64,000 nucleotides of DNA, taken from contig NZ_JABETK010000001.1 of assembly GCF_013240295.1 (NCBI RefSeq), positions 434,001-498,000 on the forward strand. Reading direction: 5' to 3'. The position numbers were made by a program, and so were the translations under genes. The notes beneath the pieces were generated by a model. That model saw nothing but the letters and a program-made list of their open reading frames with translations. It ran no database searches and was not told the DNA's origin. The stretch is from Neoaquamicrobium sediminum. Its GTDB lineage: Bacteria > Pseudomonadota > Alphaproteobacteria > Rhizobiales > Rhizobiaceae. This document shows, one piece after another, positions 9,248 to 19,193 of the stretch (position 1 is the first letter of the stretch; every line of letters starts with the position of its first letter).

Positions 9248-10150
9248 TCAGCCAGCTTGAGGAATGACGCCGTAGGCGATGCCCTTGCGGCTGAGCCAGC
9301 GGCGGTAAGCGATCGCCGACTTGTCGGCGCGGATCGGTGTTTCGGCGCGCGGATCGAGTGGCAGGCGGCGCGGCATCTGGTTTTCCAGGATGGGCTTGTC
9401 CTGGCCGAAGATCGTCTGCTGGAACCGGCGCAGCTCGGTGATCGTCGAGACCGAATCGACCATCGATTGCAGCAGATGGGCGCGGCAGCGGTCCTGCGTC
9501 ATCGGCTGCAGGAAGATGGCGATCACGTCGCGGCGGCTCTCGTCCTCCGGACAGGATTTATAGAGCACCGAACAGAACGGGTGCGGCACGCGGTAGACAT
9601 ATTCCACCTCGATACCCTCCGTCGCCGAGAGCGCGGCACGCGGCTGGAAGAACCGGCAGCGCGTTGCCAACACCTCGTCGCGCTCCTCCGACACCTCGAC
9701 GTCGTATTCCTTCACCTCGGTGTGAGGCTCGGCGCCCAGAATGTCGGTGTGGACATATGGGAAATGCCCCATGTCGAGGAAGTTCTCGACCGCGCGCGGT
9801 GCGGAAACGTTCACGCCGATCGACCCGCAGCTCATGTTCTTTCGGTCGGGCTCGGCGTATTCGGGAATCGGGAAGATGTCGGGCGGCGGATTGCCGAGGC
9901 TGGTCCAGACATAACCGTAGCGCACCAGCACGGGGAGCCGCTCGACGATTTCGTCCGCGTCGATCTCGTCTCCGGCTTCCTCGACGGTTCTGAGCCACAC
10001 CACCGGCTGCCCCTCGCCGTCTCGCGTCAGGGCAATCGGCGTATCCAGCAGCAGCGTCGTTTCGACGGCGCCAATGGGCACTTCCTCGGCTGCCGCGATG
10101 ACCTGCCAGAGGTCGCGGGTGACGGGGTCGATCAACTTGTCGGACTTCAT
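9248..10150 (-). CDS. Rieske-less non-heme iron oxygenase subunit (NdmC-like)
   Basis: The catalytic domain of a Rieske-type oxygenase, about 300 residues, without the CxH...CxxH Rieske motifs that normally occupy the first 120 residues. The mononuclear iron site is present as N123-x2-D126-x2-H129-x4-H134; D126 would be the bridging aspartate. The start is ATG 10150, chosen because GAAGG lies 5 bases upstream; an ATG at 10231 in frame has no ribosome site. Electrons must come from the Rieske domain of the downstream fusion protein, as in NdmC/NdmD. Likely an N-demethylase or hydroxylase; the substrate is not visible from sequence. Head of a three-gene operon. Confidence 0.85.
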   Translation of the reverse strand: MKSDKLIDPVTRDLWQVIAAAEEVPIGAVETTLLLDTPIALTRDGEGQPVVWLRTVEEAGDEIDADEIVERLPVLVRYGYVWTSLGNPPPDIFPIPEYAEPDRKNMSCGSIGVNVSAPRAVENFLDMGHFPYVHTDILGAEPHTEVKEYDVEVSEERDEVLATRCRFFQPRAALSATEGIEVEYVYRVPHPFCSVLYKSCPEDESRRDVIAIFLQPMTQDRCRAHLLQSMVDSVSTITELRRFQQTIFGQDKPILENQMPRRLPLDPRAETPIRADKSAIAYRRWLSRKGIAYGVIPQAG

Positions 10151-10257
10151 GACACCTTCATCGCACGGCTGCGTTCGCGCGCTCAAGATTAATTTTTGTG
10201 CATCCTCGGTGAGGGCCTTGCAAAGAGGCAATGTTGATGCTTTGTGAGACTAGCACC

Positions 10258-10274
10258 GCACCGAAACTTGGTGC
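10258..10274. promoter_or_regulatory. Dyad in the divergent oxygenase/ABC promoter region
   Basis: GCACC-N7-GGTGC lies in the 187-base gap between the divergent oxygenase operon and the ABC importer operon. Its position makes it a candidate operator shared by both promoters. The arms are short, so this is tentative. Confidence 0.25.
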
Positions 10275-10337
10275 AACATGGCGCTGGGGAACATAAGAGT
10301 TGGGCGCGCGTGAAGCGCCGGGAAACCGAGGCTTGGA

Positions 10338-11881
10338 TTGAACTGCGATACGCCGTTTCGGCTGGAACTTTCCGGCATCACGAAACGATTTCCGGGAGTA
10401 CTCGCCAACGACAGTGTCAGCTTCGGGGTGAAGCCGGGCGAGATACATGCTCTGCTGGGCGAAAACGGAGCCGGCAAGTCGACGCTCGTCAAGATGATCT
10501 ACGGGATCATGCAGCCGGACGCGGGCGAAATTCGCTGGAACGGCGAGCCGGTCACCATCTCCAATCCCAATGCCGCGCGCCGCCTCGGCATCGGCATGGT
10601 TTTTCAGCACTTCTCGCTTTTCGAAGCCCTAAGCGTATTGGAGAACATCGCGCTCGGCATCGATTCCAAGGTGCCATCGCGCGAACTGCGTGCGCGCATC
10701 GGCGCGATCATGGAGCAGTACGGCCTGACGCTCGATCCCAACCGTACGGTCGAGACGCTCTCCGTCGGCGAGCGCCAGCGAATCGAGATCGTGCGCGCGC
10801 TGCTGCTCGATCCCAAGCTGTTGATCATGGACGAGCCGACATCCGTGCTTACCCCTCAGGAGGTGGAGCAGCTTTTCGGCGTGCTGCGCCAGCTTGCCGC
10901 ACAGGGTTGCTCGATCCTCTACATTTCCCACAAGCTTCACGAGATCCAGGCACTTTGCGACACGGCGACGATCCTGCGCGCGGGGAAACTGGTGCATACC
11001 TGCGATCCCCGTCAGGAAACCTCCCGCTCGATGGCGGAAAAGATGATCGGGGCAGGCTTGCGCGACGTCACCCGCAGCCATGACCGGGCGCTTGGGGAGC
11101 CGCGCCTCATCGTCTCGAAACTTTCGACCGTACAGACGGACCATTTCGACGTGCCCGTCCGGGAGGTCAGCTTCACCGTGCGGGCCGGCGAGATTTTCGG
11201 CATCGCGGGTGTCGCCGGCAATGGCCAGAACGCACTTCTGGAGGCGCTTTCGGGCGAAGCACCGGCCAGCGAAGCCGGCGCGGTCGCCGTCGACGGCAAG
11301 CCGATGAGCACGGCCGATGTTTCGGCGCGTCGAAGCAAAGGCCTCTCGGCGGTGCCCGAGGAGCGAAACGGCCATGCAGCGGTCGGCGACTTTACGCTTG
11401 CCGACAACGCGGTGCTGACGGCGCGCGATCGCATCGACATGGTCACGCTAGGGCTGATCGGCCGGGACAAGGCCGAAGCCTTCGCCGGCAAGGTGATCGA
11501 GACGTTCGGCGTCAAGGCACAGGGACCCGGCGCGATCGCCGGTTCGCTTTCCGGCGGCAATCTGCAGAAATTCGTCATGGGCCGCGAGATACTCCAGCGA
11601 CCGTCGGTGCTGGTCGTCAGCCAGCCGACATGGGGTGTCGACGCGGGCGCCGCGGCGGCGATCCATCAGGCGCTGGTGGATCTTGCCGAGGCCGGTTCGG
11701 CGATCGTCATCATCTCCCAGGACCTGGACGAACTGCTTGCACTCTGCGACACGATGGCGGTCATCAACGGGGGCGGCTGTCGCGCGCGATGCCGGTTGCG
11801 GAGGTGGACGTTGAAGAGGTCGGCCTTCTGATGGGCGGCATCCACGGCGAAACGGAGGCTTCCGATGCCGTTCCGGCTTGA
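10338..11881 (+). CDS. BMP-type ABC importer, dual ATPase subunit (one-base frameshift)
   Basis: An ATP-binding protein with two fused ABC cassettes, the form used by nucleoside and sugar importers (RbsA/YufO type). The first cassette has GENGAGKST and MDEPTS; the second has a degenerate Walker A (GVAGNGQN) and SLSGGNLQK, as is normal. The start is TTG 10338 with GAGG 7 bases upstream. A G run at 11769-11773 appears one G short: restoring it gives the ending GRLSRAMPVAEVD and a stop at 11881, about 514 residues, overlapping the next gene by 17 bases. Without it the tail is an arginine-rich nonsense stretch ending at 11831. First gene of the importer operon. Confidence 0.88.
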
Positions 11882-12968
11882 GAAGCGCCCTGCCCCAAGC
11901 AGGCTGATGCTCTATGCAACGCCCTTCGGCGCGCTGGCACTGACGATGATCGCAGGCGCGCTCGTTTTCTCGCTGATCGGCTATGACGGCATCGCCGCTG
12001 TGCAACAGATTTTCATTACGCCGCTGACCAGCACCTTCCGCTGGCAGGACCTTGCGGTGAAAGCCTCGCCCCTGATCATCATCGGCGTGGGTCTTGCCGT
12101 CGCTTATCGCGCGAACGTCTGGAACATCGGCGCGGAGGGGCAATACATCGTCGGCGGCCTGACCGGCACATGGGTCGCGCTCGCCACCCATGGCATGACG
12201 GGCATCTGGATCCTTCCAGCCATGGTACTGGCGGGCATGGCCGGCGGCATGGCTTACGCGGCGATCCCCGCCTTTTTCAAGACGCGGTTCAACGTCAACG
12301 AAATCCTGACGTCGCTGATGCTGACCTACGCCTCGGTCCAGCTCGTCTATTATGTCGTGCGAGGCCCGTGGAAAGATCCGATGGGCATGGGCTTTCCCCA
12401 GACGCGTGTCTTTTCCGAGGCCGCGCGCATACCCAACATGATCCCCGGAACCATCGTGCATTGGGGCGTGCCGGTAGCGCTTCTCGTCGCGCTCGTCGTC
12501 TGGTTCGTGATGTCGCGCTCCGTGTTCGGCTACCGCATCAAGGTCGTGGGCGCGGCGCCGAAGGCCGCCCGCTATGCGGGGTTTTCGACCAATGCCACGA
12601 TCTGGCTGGCGCTGCTGGTCAGCGGCGGGCTCGCGGGCCTGGCGGGAGTGCTTGAGGTCGCAGGGCCGTTCCAGCGCATGGTGCCCGGCTTCCCGACGAA
12701 TTACGGCTTCACCGCCATCATCGTCGCCTTCCTCGCCCGGCTGCACCCGATCGGCGTCATCTTCGCGGCAATCGTTCTCGCGGTAACCTTCGTCGGCGGC
12801 GATCTCGCCCAGACGACGACGGGGCTGCCGAGCGCGGCCAGCGGCATCTTTCAGGCGATGCTGCTGTTCTTCCTGCTCGCAGGGGACATTCTTGTCCGAT
12901 ACCGGATCCGGCGCATTTCCAGTCAGCCGGCAGCCGAGGTACGCGCAGCAGCGGAGGCCCAGCCATGA
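11865..12968 (+). CDS. ABC importer inner-membrane permease 1 (nucleoside/purine type)
   Basis: A 367-residue integral membrane protein of the BPD_transp_2 (branched-chain/ribose/nucleoside) permease family, comparable to YufP-like subunits that work with BMP-family binding proteins. About eight to ten hydrophobic segments are visible, with the family hallmark NIGAEGQYIVGG near residues 86-97 and VNEILTSLMLTY. The start overlaps the corrected end of the ATPase gene and the end overlaps the next permease by 4 bases, so this is a tightly coupled operon. The frame is intact. Confidence 0.92.
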   Translation: MPFRLEKRPAPSRLMLYATPFGALALTMIAGALVFSLIGYDGIAAVQQIFITPLTSTFRWQDLAVKASPLIIIGVGLAVAYRANVWNIGAEGQYIVGGLTGTWVALATHGMTGIWILPAMVLAGMAGGMAYAAIPAFFKTRFNVNEILTSLMLTYASVQLVYYVVRGPWKDPMGMGFPQTRVFSEAARIPNMIPGTIVHWGVPVALLVALVVWFVMSRSVFGYRIKVVGAAPKAARYAGFSTNATIWLALLVSGGLAGLAGVLEVAGPFQRMVPGFPTNYGFTAIIVAFLARLHPIGVIFAAIVLAVTFVGGDLAQTTTGLPSAASGIFQAMLLFFLLAGDILVRYRIRRISSQPAAEVRAAAEAQP

Positions 12969-13893
12969 CAATCGGCCTTCTGATCGCCGTCACGATGACC
13001 CTGATCGTCGCCTCGACGCCGATCCTGATCGCTGCGTTGGGAGAACTGGTTGTGGAACGCGCCGGGGTGCTCAATCTCGGTGTCGAAGGCATGATGCTGA
13101 TTGGTGCGGTGACGGGCTTCATCACCATGTTCACGACGGGCAATCCGTGGCTCGCGGTGCTGGTCGCCGCCATCGCCGGGCTGCTATCGTCCCTCATCTT
13201 CGGCTTTCTGACGCTCAGCCTGTCGGCAAACCAGACCGCGACCGGCCTAGCGCTGACCATCTTCGGCACCGGTTTTTCGGCGCTCGCCGGCCAGAGTTAT
13301 TCGGCAATGCCCGTCAGCCTGTTCCGCTCGGTCTTCCCGGCCGAACTGACGACGCATCCGTATCTGCGCGTCCTTTTCGGCTATTCGCCGCTGGTGTATT
13401 TCTCACTCATCATGGTCTTCGTGGTTTGGTGGTTCCTGAAGCGCACCCGCGGCGGGCTGATCCTGCGCGCGGTGGGCGAGAACGACCTGTCGGCGCATTC
13501 GATCGGCTACCCGGTGCGTGCGATCCGCTACGGAGCGATCGCCTTCGGCGGCGCGATGGCCGGCATCGCCGGCGCGTGTTTCCCGTTGCTGCTGACCCCC
13601 AGTGGGCCGAAGGCATGACCGCCGGGCGCGGCTGGATCGCGGTCGCGCTCGTCGTATTCGCCTCGTGGCGGCCGTTCCGCCTGCTGGCGGGCGCCTACCT
13701 CTTTGGCCTCGTGATGACCATGGAACTCTACGCCAAGGCGGGCGGCGGCCCGTTGACCGCCATCCCGTCGGAACTGTGGGCAGCCATGCCCTATCTCGCG
13801 ACGATCGCCGTGCTGGTGCTCATATCGATCCGCCGCGATGCCTCGACCAATGCGCCGGCCTGCCTCGGCAAGCCGTTCCTGCCAAGCAATTGA
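12965..13893 (+). CDS. ABC importer inner-membrane permease 2 (one-base frameshift)
   Basis: The second membrane subunit of the BMP-type importer, about 309 residues after correction. The N-terminal part has LGELVVERAGVLNLGVEGMM, the signature of the YufQ-like partner. At a C run (13596-13600) one C appears to be missing; adding it continues TPQWAEGMTAGRGWIA into the last membrane segments and a stop at 13893. As written, translation would stop at 13618 and lose two to three membrane helices. The ATG overlaps the upstream permease stop (ATGA). With permease 1 it forms the heterodimeric channel. Confidence 0.88.
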
Positions 13894-13947
13894 AGTGGGC
13901 GAGGAGCTCCTTCGATCGACCGAACCACAAGCTCAGGAGAAACCAAC

Positions 13948-15034
13948 ATGACACTATCACGTCGTAACGTCCTTAAGATCGGCGGTGCAGCCGCCGCTGC
14001 TGCCGCTGCTCGGCCACAAGGCTTTCTCGCAGACCGAACCGCTCAAGGTCGGCTTCATCTATATCGGCACCATCAACGACAATGGCTGGAACTACGCCCA
14101 TAACCAGGGCCGTCTCTACATGGAGCAGGAGTTGGGCGACGCGGTCGAGAGCGTCTTCGTCGAGAACGTCGCCGAGGGCCCTGACTGCGAACGCGTCATG
14201 CGCGAACTCGTGCAGGCCGGCTGCAAGCTGATCTTCGCCACCAGCTTCGGCTACGGCGACTACGTCATCAAGATCGCGCAGCAGTTCCCGGACGTGAAGT
14301 TCGAGCACGCGACCGGCTACCAGCGCTCCGAGAACGTCGCGACCTACAATGCGCGGTTCTACGAAGGCCGCGCGGTTTGCGGCACGCTCGCCGGCCACCT
14401 GTCGAAGACCGGCAAGGCTGGCTACATCGGCTCGTTCCCGATCCCCGAAGTCGTGATGGGCGTCAACGCGTTCGTGCTGGCGGCGCGCAAGGTGAACCCG
14501 GAATTCACGATCACGCCGGTCTACATCTCGACCTGGAACGACCCTGCGCGCGAGGCCGACGCTGCCCGCGCCATGATCGACCAGGGCATCGACGTCATCG
14601 CCCAGCACACCGACGGCCCTGCCGCCCTGCAGGTGGCCGAGGAACGCGGCATCGTCGGCGGGTTCGGCCAGGGCGCAGACATGAGCGCCTTCGCGCCGAA
14701 GGCGCAGCTCACCTCGATCATTGACAACTGGGGTCCGCACTACGCCGCGACCGCCAAGGCGGTCATCGACGGCACCTGGGAGAGCAAGGATAGCTGGCCG
14801 GGCCTCAAGGAAGGCGAAGTCGTAATCGGCGACTACAACGAGTCGATCCCCGACGATGTCGTTGCCGCAGCCGAGGCCGTCAAGAACGGCCAGATCGACG
14901 GCTCGATGCACATCTTCACCGGCCCGATCAACGACCATACCGGCGCCGAGAAGGTCGCCGCCGGCGTGACGCTGACCGACGCGGATCTGCTGTCGATGGA
15001 CTGGTATGTCGAGGGCGTCATCCCGCCTGCATAA
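13948..15034 (+). CDS. BMP-family substrate-binding lipoprotein-like protein, Tat signal (frameshift in signal peptide)
   Basis: Periplasmic binding protein of the BMP/Med family (purine nucleoside-binding PnrA and relatives), about 361 residues. The start is ATG 13948 with AGGAGA 7 bases upstream; it opens MTLSRRNVLK, a twin-arginine export motif, followed by an alanine-rich core. The mature frame (SQTEPLKVGFIYIGTINDNGWN) differs by one base; an extra base lies somewhere in the GCC/GCT repeat between about 13985 and 14012. The internal GTG at 13985 that opens the mature frame would lack the export signal. Last gene of the importer operon; it is followed by a terminator. The ligand is likely a purine-like base or nucleoside by family. 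Confidence 0.88.
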
Positions 15035-15061
15035 GGCGAAGTAGCATTGATGGAAATGGAG

Positions 15062-15091
15062 ACGCCGCCCATCGGGCGGCGTTTCTGTTCT
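15062..15091 (+). terminator. Rho-independent terminator after the BMP importer operon
   Basis: ACGCCGCCC (15062-15070), a 3-base loop, and GGGCGGCGT (15074-15082), followed by TTCTGTTCTT. It is well placed 27 bases after the stop codon, and also lies 18 bases beyond the end of the convergent regulator gene. Confidence 0.85.
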
Positions 15092-15108
15092 TGGCACGGC
15101 TCATCGCG

Positions 15109-16071
15109 TCAGTACGTCGTCCGCCGTTCCTCGCTCGGCGGGCGGCCGAACAGCAGCCGGTAGCTCTGCGCGAAATAGGAATGCGAGGTGAAGCCGGTGG
15201 CGATCGCCACGTCGAGGATCGGCATATTGGTCTGGCGCAGCAGTTCGCGCGCGCGCTCCAGCCGCAGCCGCATGTAGTAGCGCCCCGGCGTCATGTTGAG
15301 ATGACGCAGGAACAGGCGCTCCACCTGCCGCACGGAGAGACCGGCGGATTTGGCTAGCTGAACGGCCGAATAGGGTTCGTCGAGGTTGTCCGCCATCAGT
15401 TCGACGATCCGCCGCAGCTTCTCGGACTTGCCGGTCAGATCGCGTTCCGGCCCGACACGCTGGCGATCGCCCGCCGAGCGGATGCGCTCATGCTGGAACT
15501 GGTTGGCGACCTCGTTGGCGAGGTTCTGGCCGAAGTCGGTACGGATGATCTCGAGCATTAGGTCGATGGAGGTCGTGCCGCCCGCGCATGTGTAGCGCTT
15601 ACGATCGATCTCGAAGACGTTTCCGGTACAGTCGATCTCCGGAAACCGCTCCTTGAAGCCCGCTTTGTTCTCCCAGTGGATCGTACACCGATGACCTTCG
15701 AGCTGGCCGGCTTCGGCAAGCAGGTAGGAACCCACGGAGAGCCCTCCGAGGGCCGCGCCGCGACGCCCCAGCGAGCGAAGCGCGCCGAGCACCTTGGACT
15801 TGCCTGGAAATTCGTAGGAGAGCCCGGCGCAGACGAAAAGGATGTCAACAACCGGCAGGTCGGTGATCGCATAGTCGATCTTGATGGGCAGGCCGTTTGA
15901 CGCGATGACGGAATCGCCATCGGCGGAGACCGTCGTCCAGCCGTAGAAGTCGCGGCCGAGCAACCGGTTGGCCGAGCGCACGGTGTCGATCGCCGCCGCG
16001 AGCGAGAACATCGAGAACTTGTCGACGAGCAGGAAGGCGAACTGGCGGCCGGGCGAAGGCGTATCGGTCAT
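15109..16071 (-). CDS. GlxA-family transcriptional regulator (DJ-1/PfpI + AraC)
   Basis: A 320-residue regulator. An N-terminal DJ-1/PfpI class I amidotransferase-like sensing domain covers about residues 10-195 and a C-terminal AraC-type double helix-turn-helix about 215-315 (LAKSAGLSVRQVERLF and the second AraC helix pair with GFTSHSYFAQSYR). GlxA-type regulators often control catabolism of N-methylated nitrogen compounds such as glycine betaine and carnitine (GbdR, CdhR), which fits the neighbouring putative N-demethylase. It is convergent with the importer operon, so control of the oxygenase/importer pair is inferred only from position. The frame is intact. Confidence 0.9.
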   Translation of the reverse strand: MTDTPSPGRQFAFLLVDKFSMFSLAAAIDTVRSANRLLGRDFYGWTTVSADGDSVIASNGLPIKIDYAITDLPVVDILFVCAGLSYEFPGKSKVLGALRSLGRRGAALGGLSVGSYLLAEAGQLEGHRCTIHWENKAGFKERFPEIDCTGNVFEIDRKRYTCAGGTTSIDLMLEIIRTDFGQNLANEVANQFQHERIRSAGDRQRVGPERDLTGKSEKLRRIVELMADNLDEPYSAVQLAKSAGLSVRQVERLFLRHLNMTPGRYYMRLRLERARELLRQTNMPILDVAIATGFTSHSYFAQSYRLLFGRPPSEERRTTY

Positions 16072-16112
16072 AACCGCGTTCTACTCGCTGGTTTGAATGT
16101 CGAAAAGCGGCC

Positions 16113-17008
16113 TCAGAATTTCGGCGGCTCGATGCCCGCGGTCCGACTGGCGGAAACGAGCGTGTTCGCCATCAGCATCGCGATGGTCATCGGTCCCACA
16201 CCGCCCGGCACGGGGGTGATTGCACCTGCCCGCTCGAATGCCTCACCGAAGGCGACGTCTCCGACGAGCCGCGTTTTCCCCTCGCCCTTCTCGGGCGCTG
16301 GAATCCGATTGATGCCCACATCGATGACAGTCGCGCCTTCTTTCACCCAGTCGCCCCGCACCATTTCCGGCCGGCCCACTGCGGCGACAAGAATATCGGC
16401 GGTGCGGCACAGCGCTGGCAGGTCTTTGGTGCGCGAATGCGCAACCGTGACGGTACAGTTGGCCGCCAGCAGCAGGTTCGCCATCGGCTTGCCAACGATG
16501 TTGGAGCGGCCGACGACGACGGCACTCAGGCCGGAGAGATCACGTCCGCGTTCCCGCTCGATGAGCAGCATCGAGCCAGCAGGCGTGCAGGGCACGAAGG
16601 CGCTTGCCACCTCGCCAGTGCCCAGTCGACCGACATTGACGAAGGTGAAACCGTCGACATCCTTGTCCGGGGAGATCGCCTGAATGACGGCGCCGGCATC
16701 GATATGGTCAGGCAGCGGAAGCTGCACCAGAATGCCGTGGATCGCCTGATCGGCGTTGAGGTGCCCGATCAACGCCAGCAAATCGGCCTGCGGCGTGTCG
16801 GCTGCCAGCGTGTGCTGCACCGAGTGGAAGCCGCATGCCTTCGCCTTCTTCGACTTGGAGGCGACATAGACCTGGCTGGCCGGGTCCTCACCGACAATCA
16901 CGACGGCAAGCCCGGGGTGACACCCTTTTCGGCAAGCGTTGCGGTCGCTTTCGTCACCGTCGCGATGACGTCTTCGGCAACCTGTTTTCCGTCGATGATG
17001 TTCGCCAT
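16113..17008 (-). CDS. folD: Bifunctional methylenetetrahydrofolate dehydrogenase/cyclohydrolase (one-base frameshift)
   Basis: Interconverts methylene-, methenyl- and formyl-tetrahydrofolate. After correction the product is about 298 residues. It starts at ATG 17008 with [13 protein letters not shown]. The frame breaks at about 16907, where TTG[G]CC has lost a G; afterwards [13 protein letters not shown], the catalytic YVxxK region, [10 protein letters not shown] and [10 protein letters not shown] follow normally. FolD is a core gene, so this indel is far more likely a sequence error than a mutation. A role in recycling C1 units from demethylation is possible, but the gene is housekeeping. 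Confidence 0.93.
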
Positions 17009-17130
17009 GATTCTCCCCGCGTCGTCCGGTTCCGGGATCGCATTCTGGCGATTTCGACGCAAGGCGATCCCGTCATTGCGCCGTCCGATGCCGTAAACCC
17101 GAAAACGCGCGGCGGAATCGCGACTGCTTA

Positions 17131-19193
17131 TCAGGTGCCGTAGCGTTTGCGCGGCGCACGGCTGTGGGCGAAGTCCTCGATCGCGTCCCGGAACTCGCGC
17201 AGGCTCTGGCGGATTTCCTCAATCGCCGCGTCCGTGCTTTCGTCGATATATTCGTTCTGGTCGAAGGCTGCCTCGGGCGCGGCCCGCCGTGGCTCATCGA
17301 CCGGGCGCGGCGCTTCCTGGCTCTGCGGATAGGCATGCTGCTGTGGCGGCGCATAGGCAGGCGCGCCGAAGTAGGGTTGCTGCGGCACGGGATAGGCCCC
17401 GGCCTGAGGATAATAATGCGGCGGCGGGGCCGGATAGTGCGCTGCGGGCCAGCCCGGCATTGGCATCAGCGGGGGCTGTGGCTGGTAGACGCCGTGCATC
17501 GGCATCTGCGGCCATCCGGGCGGCGCCGGGGGAACAGGCTGCGCGTACATCGCACCGGGGTGATGAGGCTGCTGCGATGGCTGCTGGCCGTGCCCAACGG
17601 CCGGCTGGTTCGGCCGGGCTTCGGCCGACGCCGGCTGCCCGCCGGCCTGGGCATCGTTATGCGGATAAGCGCTGTAGGGATTGTGGGAATGCATTTCGTC
17701 GGTCTCCTCGACGTTTCCGCTTTCTGCGGAACGAATGTCACTATCCAGGTCAGTTTCCGGTGCTTCGGTGAATGCCTCGTCGGCCTGAAGCGATGCATAC
17801 GCATCGTCCTTGAGCCAGGCATCGTCGTCGCGCCGCCTGCGCAGCCCGGCAAAACCTAGCCCTGCGAGCAAACCGGTCAGCGCACCGGCCATCGAAAAGG
17901 CCGGCACCGAAGGGCCGCTTGAAAAGAGCGGCGGGGCCGCCCTTGAAATCAGGCTGGCACTGCCGGGCGCCGAAGCACCGGGACCGGCCTGTGCGGCTGC
18001 AAAGACTGCTCGTAGATCGAGCGCTTTGCTGCGGCCTCCCGCTCCAGCTCCCTCAAGGCGACCAGTTCGCCACCGATGTCGCCCTGGCGCGTCTTCATCT
18101 CGGCGAGTTGTGAGGCCAGTTCCTGCTCCTCGCGCACAGCCCGCGTCAATTCGGTCTGCAATGCCGCAGCCACCCGCCGCAATTCGTCGGCAATCTCCTG
18201 GCGCGTGCCTTCAAGCTCGGCGCGGGCGGAGAGCAATTCGGGGTGACGGGGTCCGAGCTTCACGCCCAGCCGATCCACCTGTTGGCGCGCGGCCGCGTAC
18301 CGGCTTCTCAGATCCGTCAATGTCGAGGACGCGTATTGCTCCGGCAGCGAGCCGGTGACGATCGAATCGACGTTAGCCTCGCGGGTCGACGCGGTGCGTG
18401 CATTGAGCTCCACCGTACGCGCCTGCGCCGCCGAGAGGCGCTCGCTGAGGCGAACGATCTCATCATCGGAGATCAGCCGCCCCTGTGCATCGACAAGATC
18501 GTTTTGTGCCTTGAAATCGGCGATCGCCCGTTCAGCCTCCTCCACGCCTGCGCGCAGTTCTGAAAGACGTTCGCTCATGCTGCCGCTGGGCGAGGCAGTG
18601 CCGCCGCCGGCATTCGCCAGAAACAGCTCGGAGATCGTGTTGGCGATCAGCGCCGATTTTTCTGGATCGCCGGTTCGCGCCGAAACCTCGATGACGGACG
18701 AGCCGCCTTGCCGGTTCGTCTCGACCGCACGTCCGAGCGTCTGCAAGGAACGGGCCCGGCGGCGCTCCACCGAGCTGGCACCGTCGCCTGCCACAAGGTC
18801 GCCAAGACCGGCAAGCGAGCCGCCCAGGCCGAACGGGCCGGCGGTGTCGCCGTTGAACTCGGGGTCGGCGGCAAGGTTCAACCGGTCGGCGGCTGCCTCA
18901 AGCATGGTCCCCGAACGCAGCACGCGAAGCTGGTTGTCGACCAGAGCGAAGGCGGTATCGGCCGAGAGTTGCCCCGAGACCACGCCGGCGCGCAGGGCCT
19001 GCGGATCGATCAGCAATTCGCTCGTGGCGACATAGGACTTCGGCCATGCAAAGGCGACGGCGGCGCCGATCGCGGCACCTGCAAGCGTCAGCCCGATCAC
19101 GGGACGCATCGACATTCCGCCGCCGGTCCGCCGGTCAGTCGGCGATACGGCACCGTCGGCATTCAACGGTTCTGATACTGTCTTGCCGGTCAC
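17131..19193 (-). CDS. Wzz/GNVR-type polysaccharide chain-length protein with long Pro/Tyr/Gln tail (one-base frameshift)
   Basis: Reconstructed to about 687 residues. The N-terminal membrane helix is at about 30-50, followed by a Wzz-like region (YVATSELLIDPQAL) and a long periplasmic coiled-coil region (about 200-400) typical of GumC/ExoP-type co-polymerases. A G appears lost at about 18000 (TTG[G]CAG); restoring it joins the coiled coil to a second membrane helix (SMAGALTGLLAGLGFAGL). The cytoplasmic end is then a roughly 200-residue tail rich in Pro, Gln, His and Tyr, in the place where ExoP carries a tyrosine autokinase. The final 50 residues are acidic/helical. The small upstream gene overlaps by 4 bases. 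No glycosyltransferases are nearby. Confidence 0.75.

Noticed and set aside
7836-9260. 474-codon open frame opposite the Rieske-reductase gene
   Set aside because: Antisense shadow; the minus-strand protein has complete cofactor motifs.
11448-12971. 507-codon open frame opposite the ABC permease
   Set aside because: The translation is low-complexity Arg/Asp/His-rich and antisense to a clear permease.
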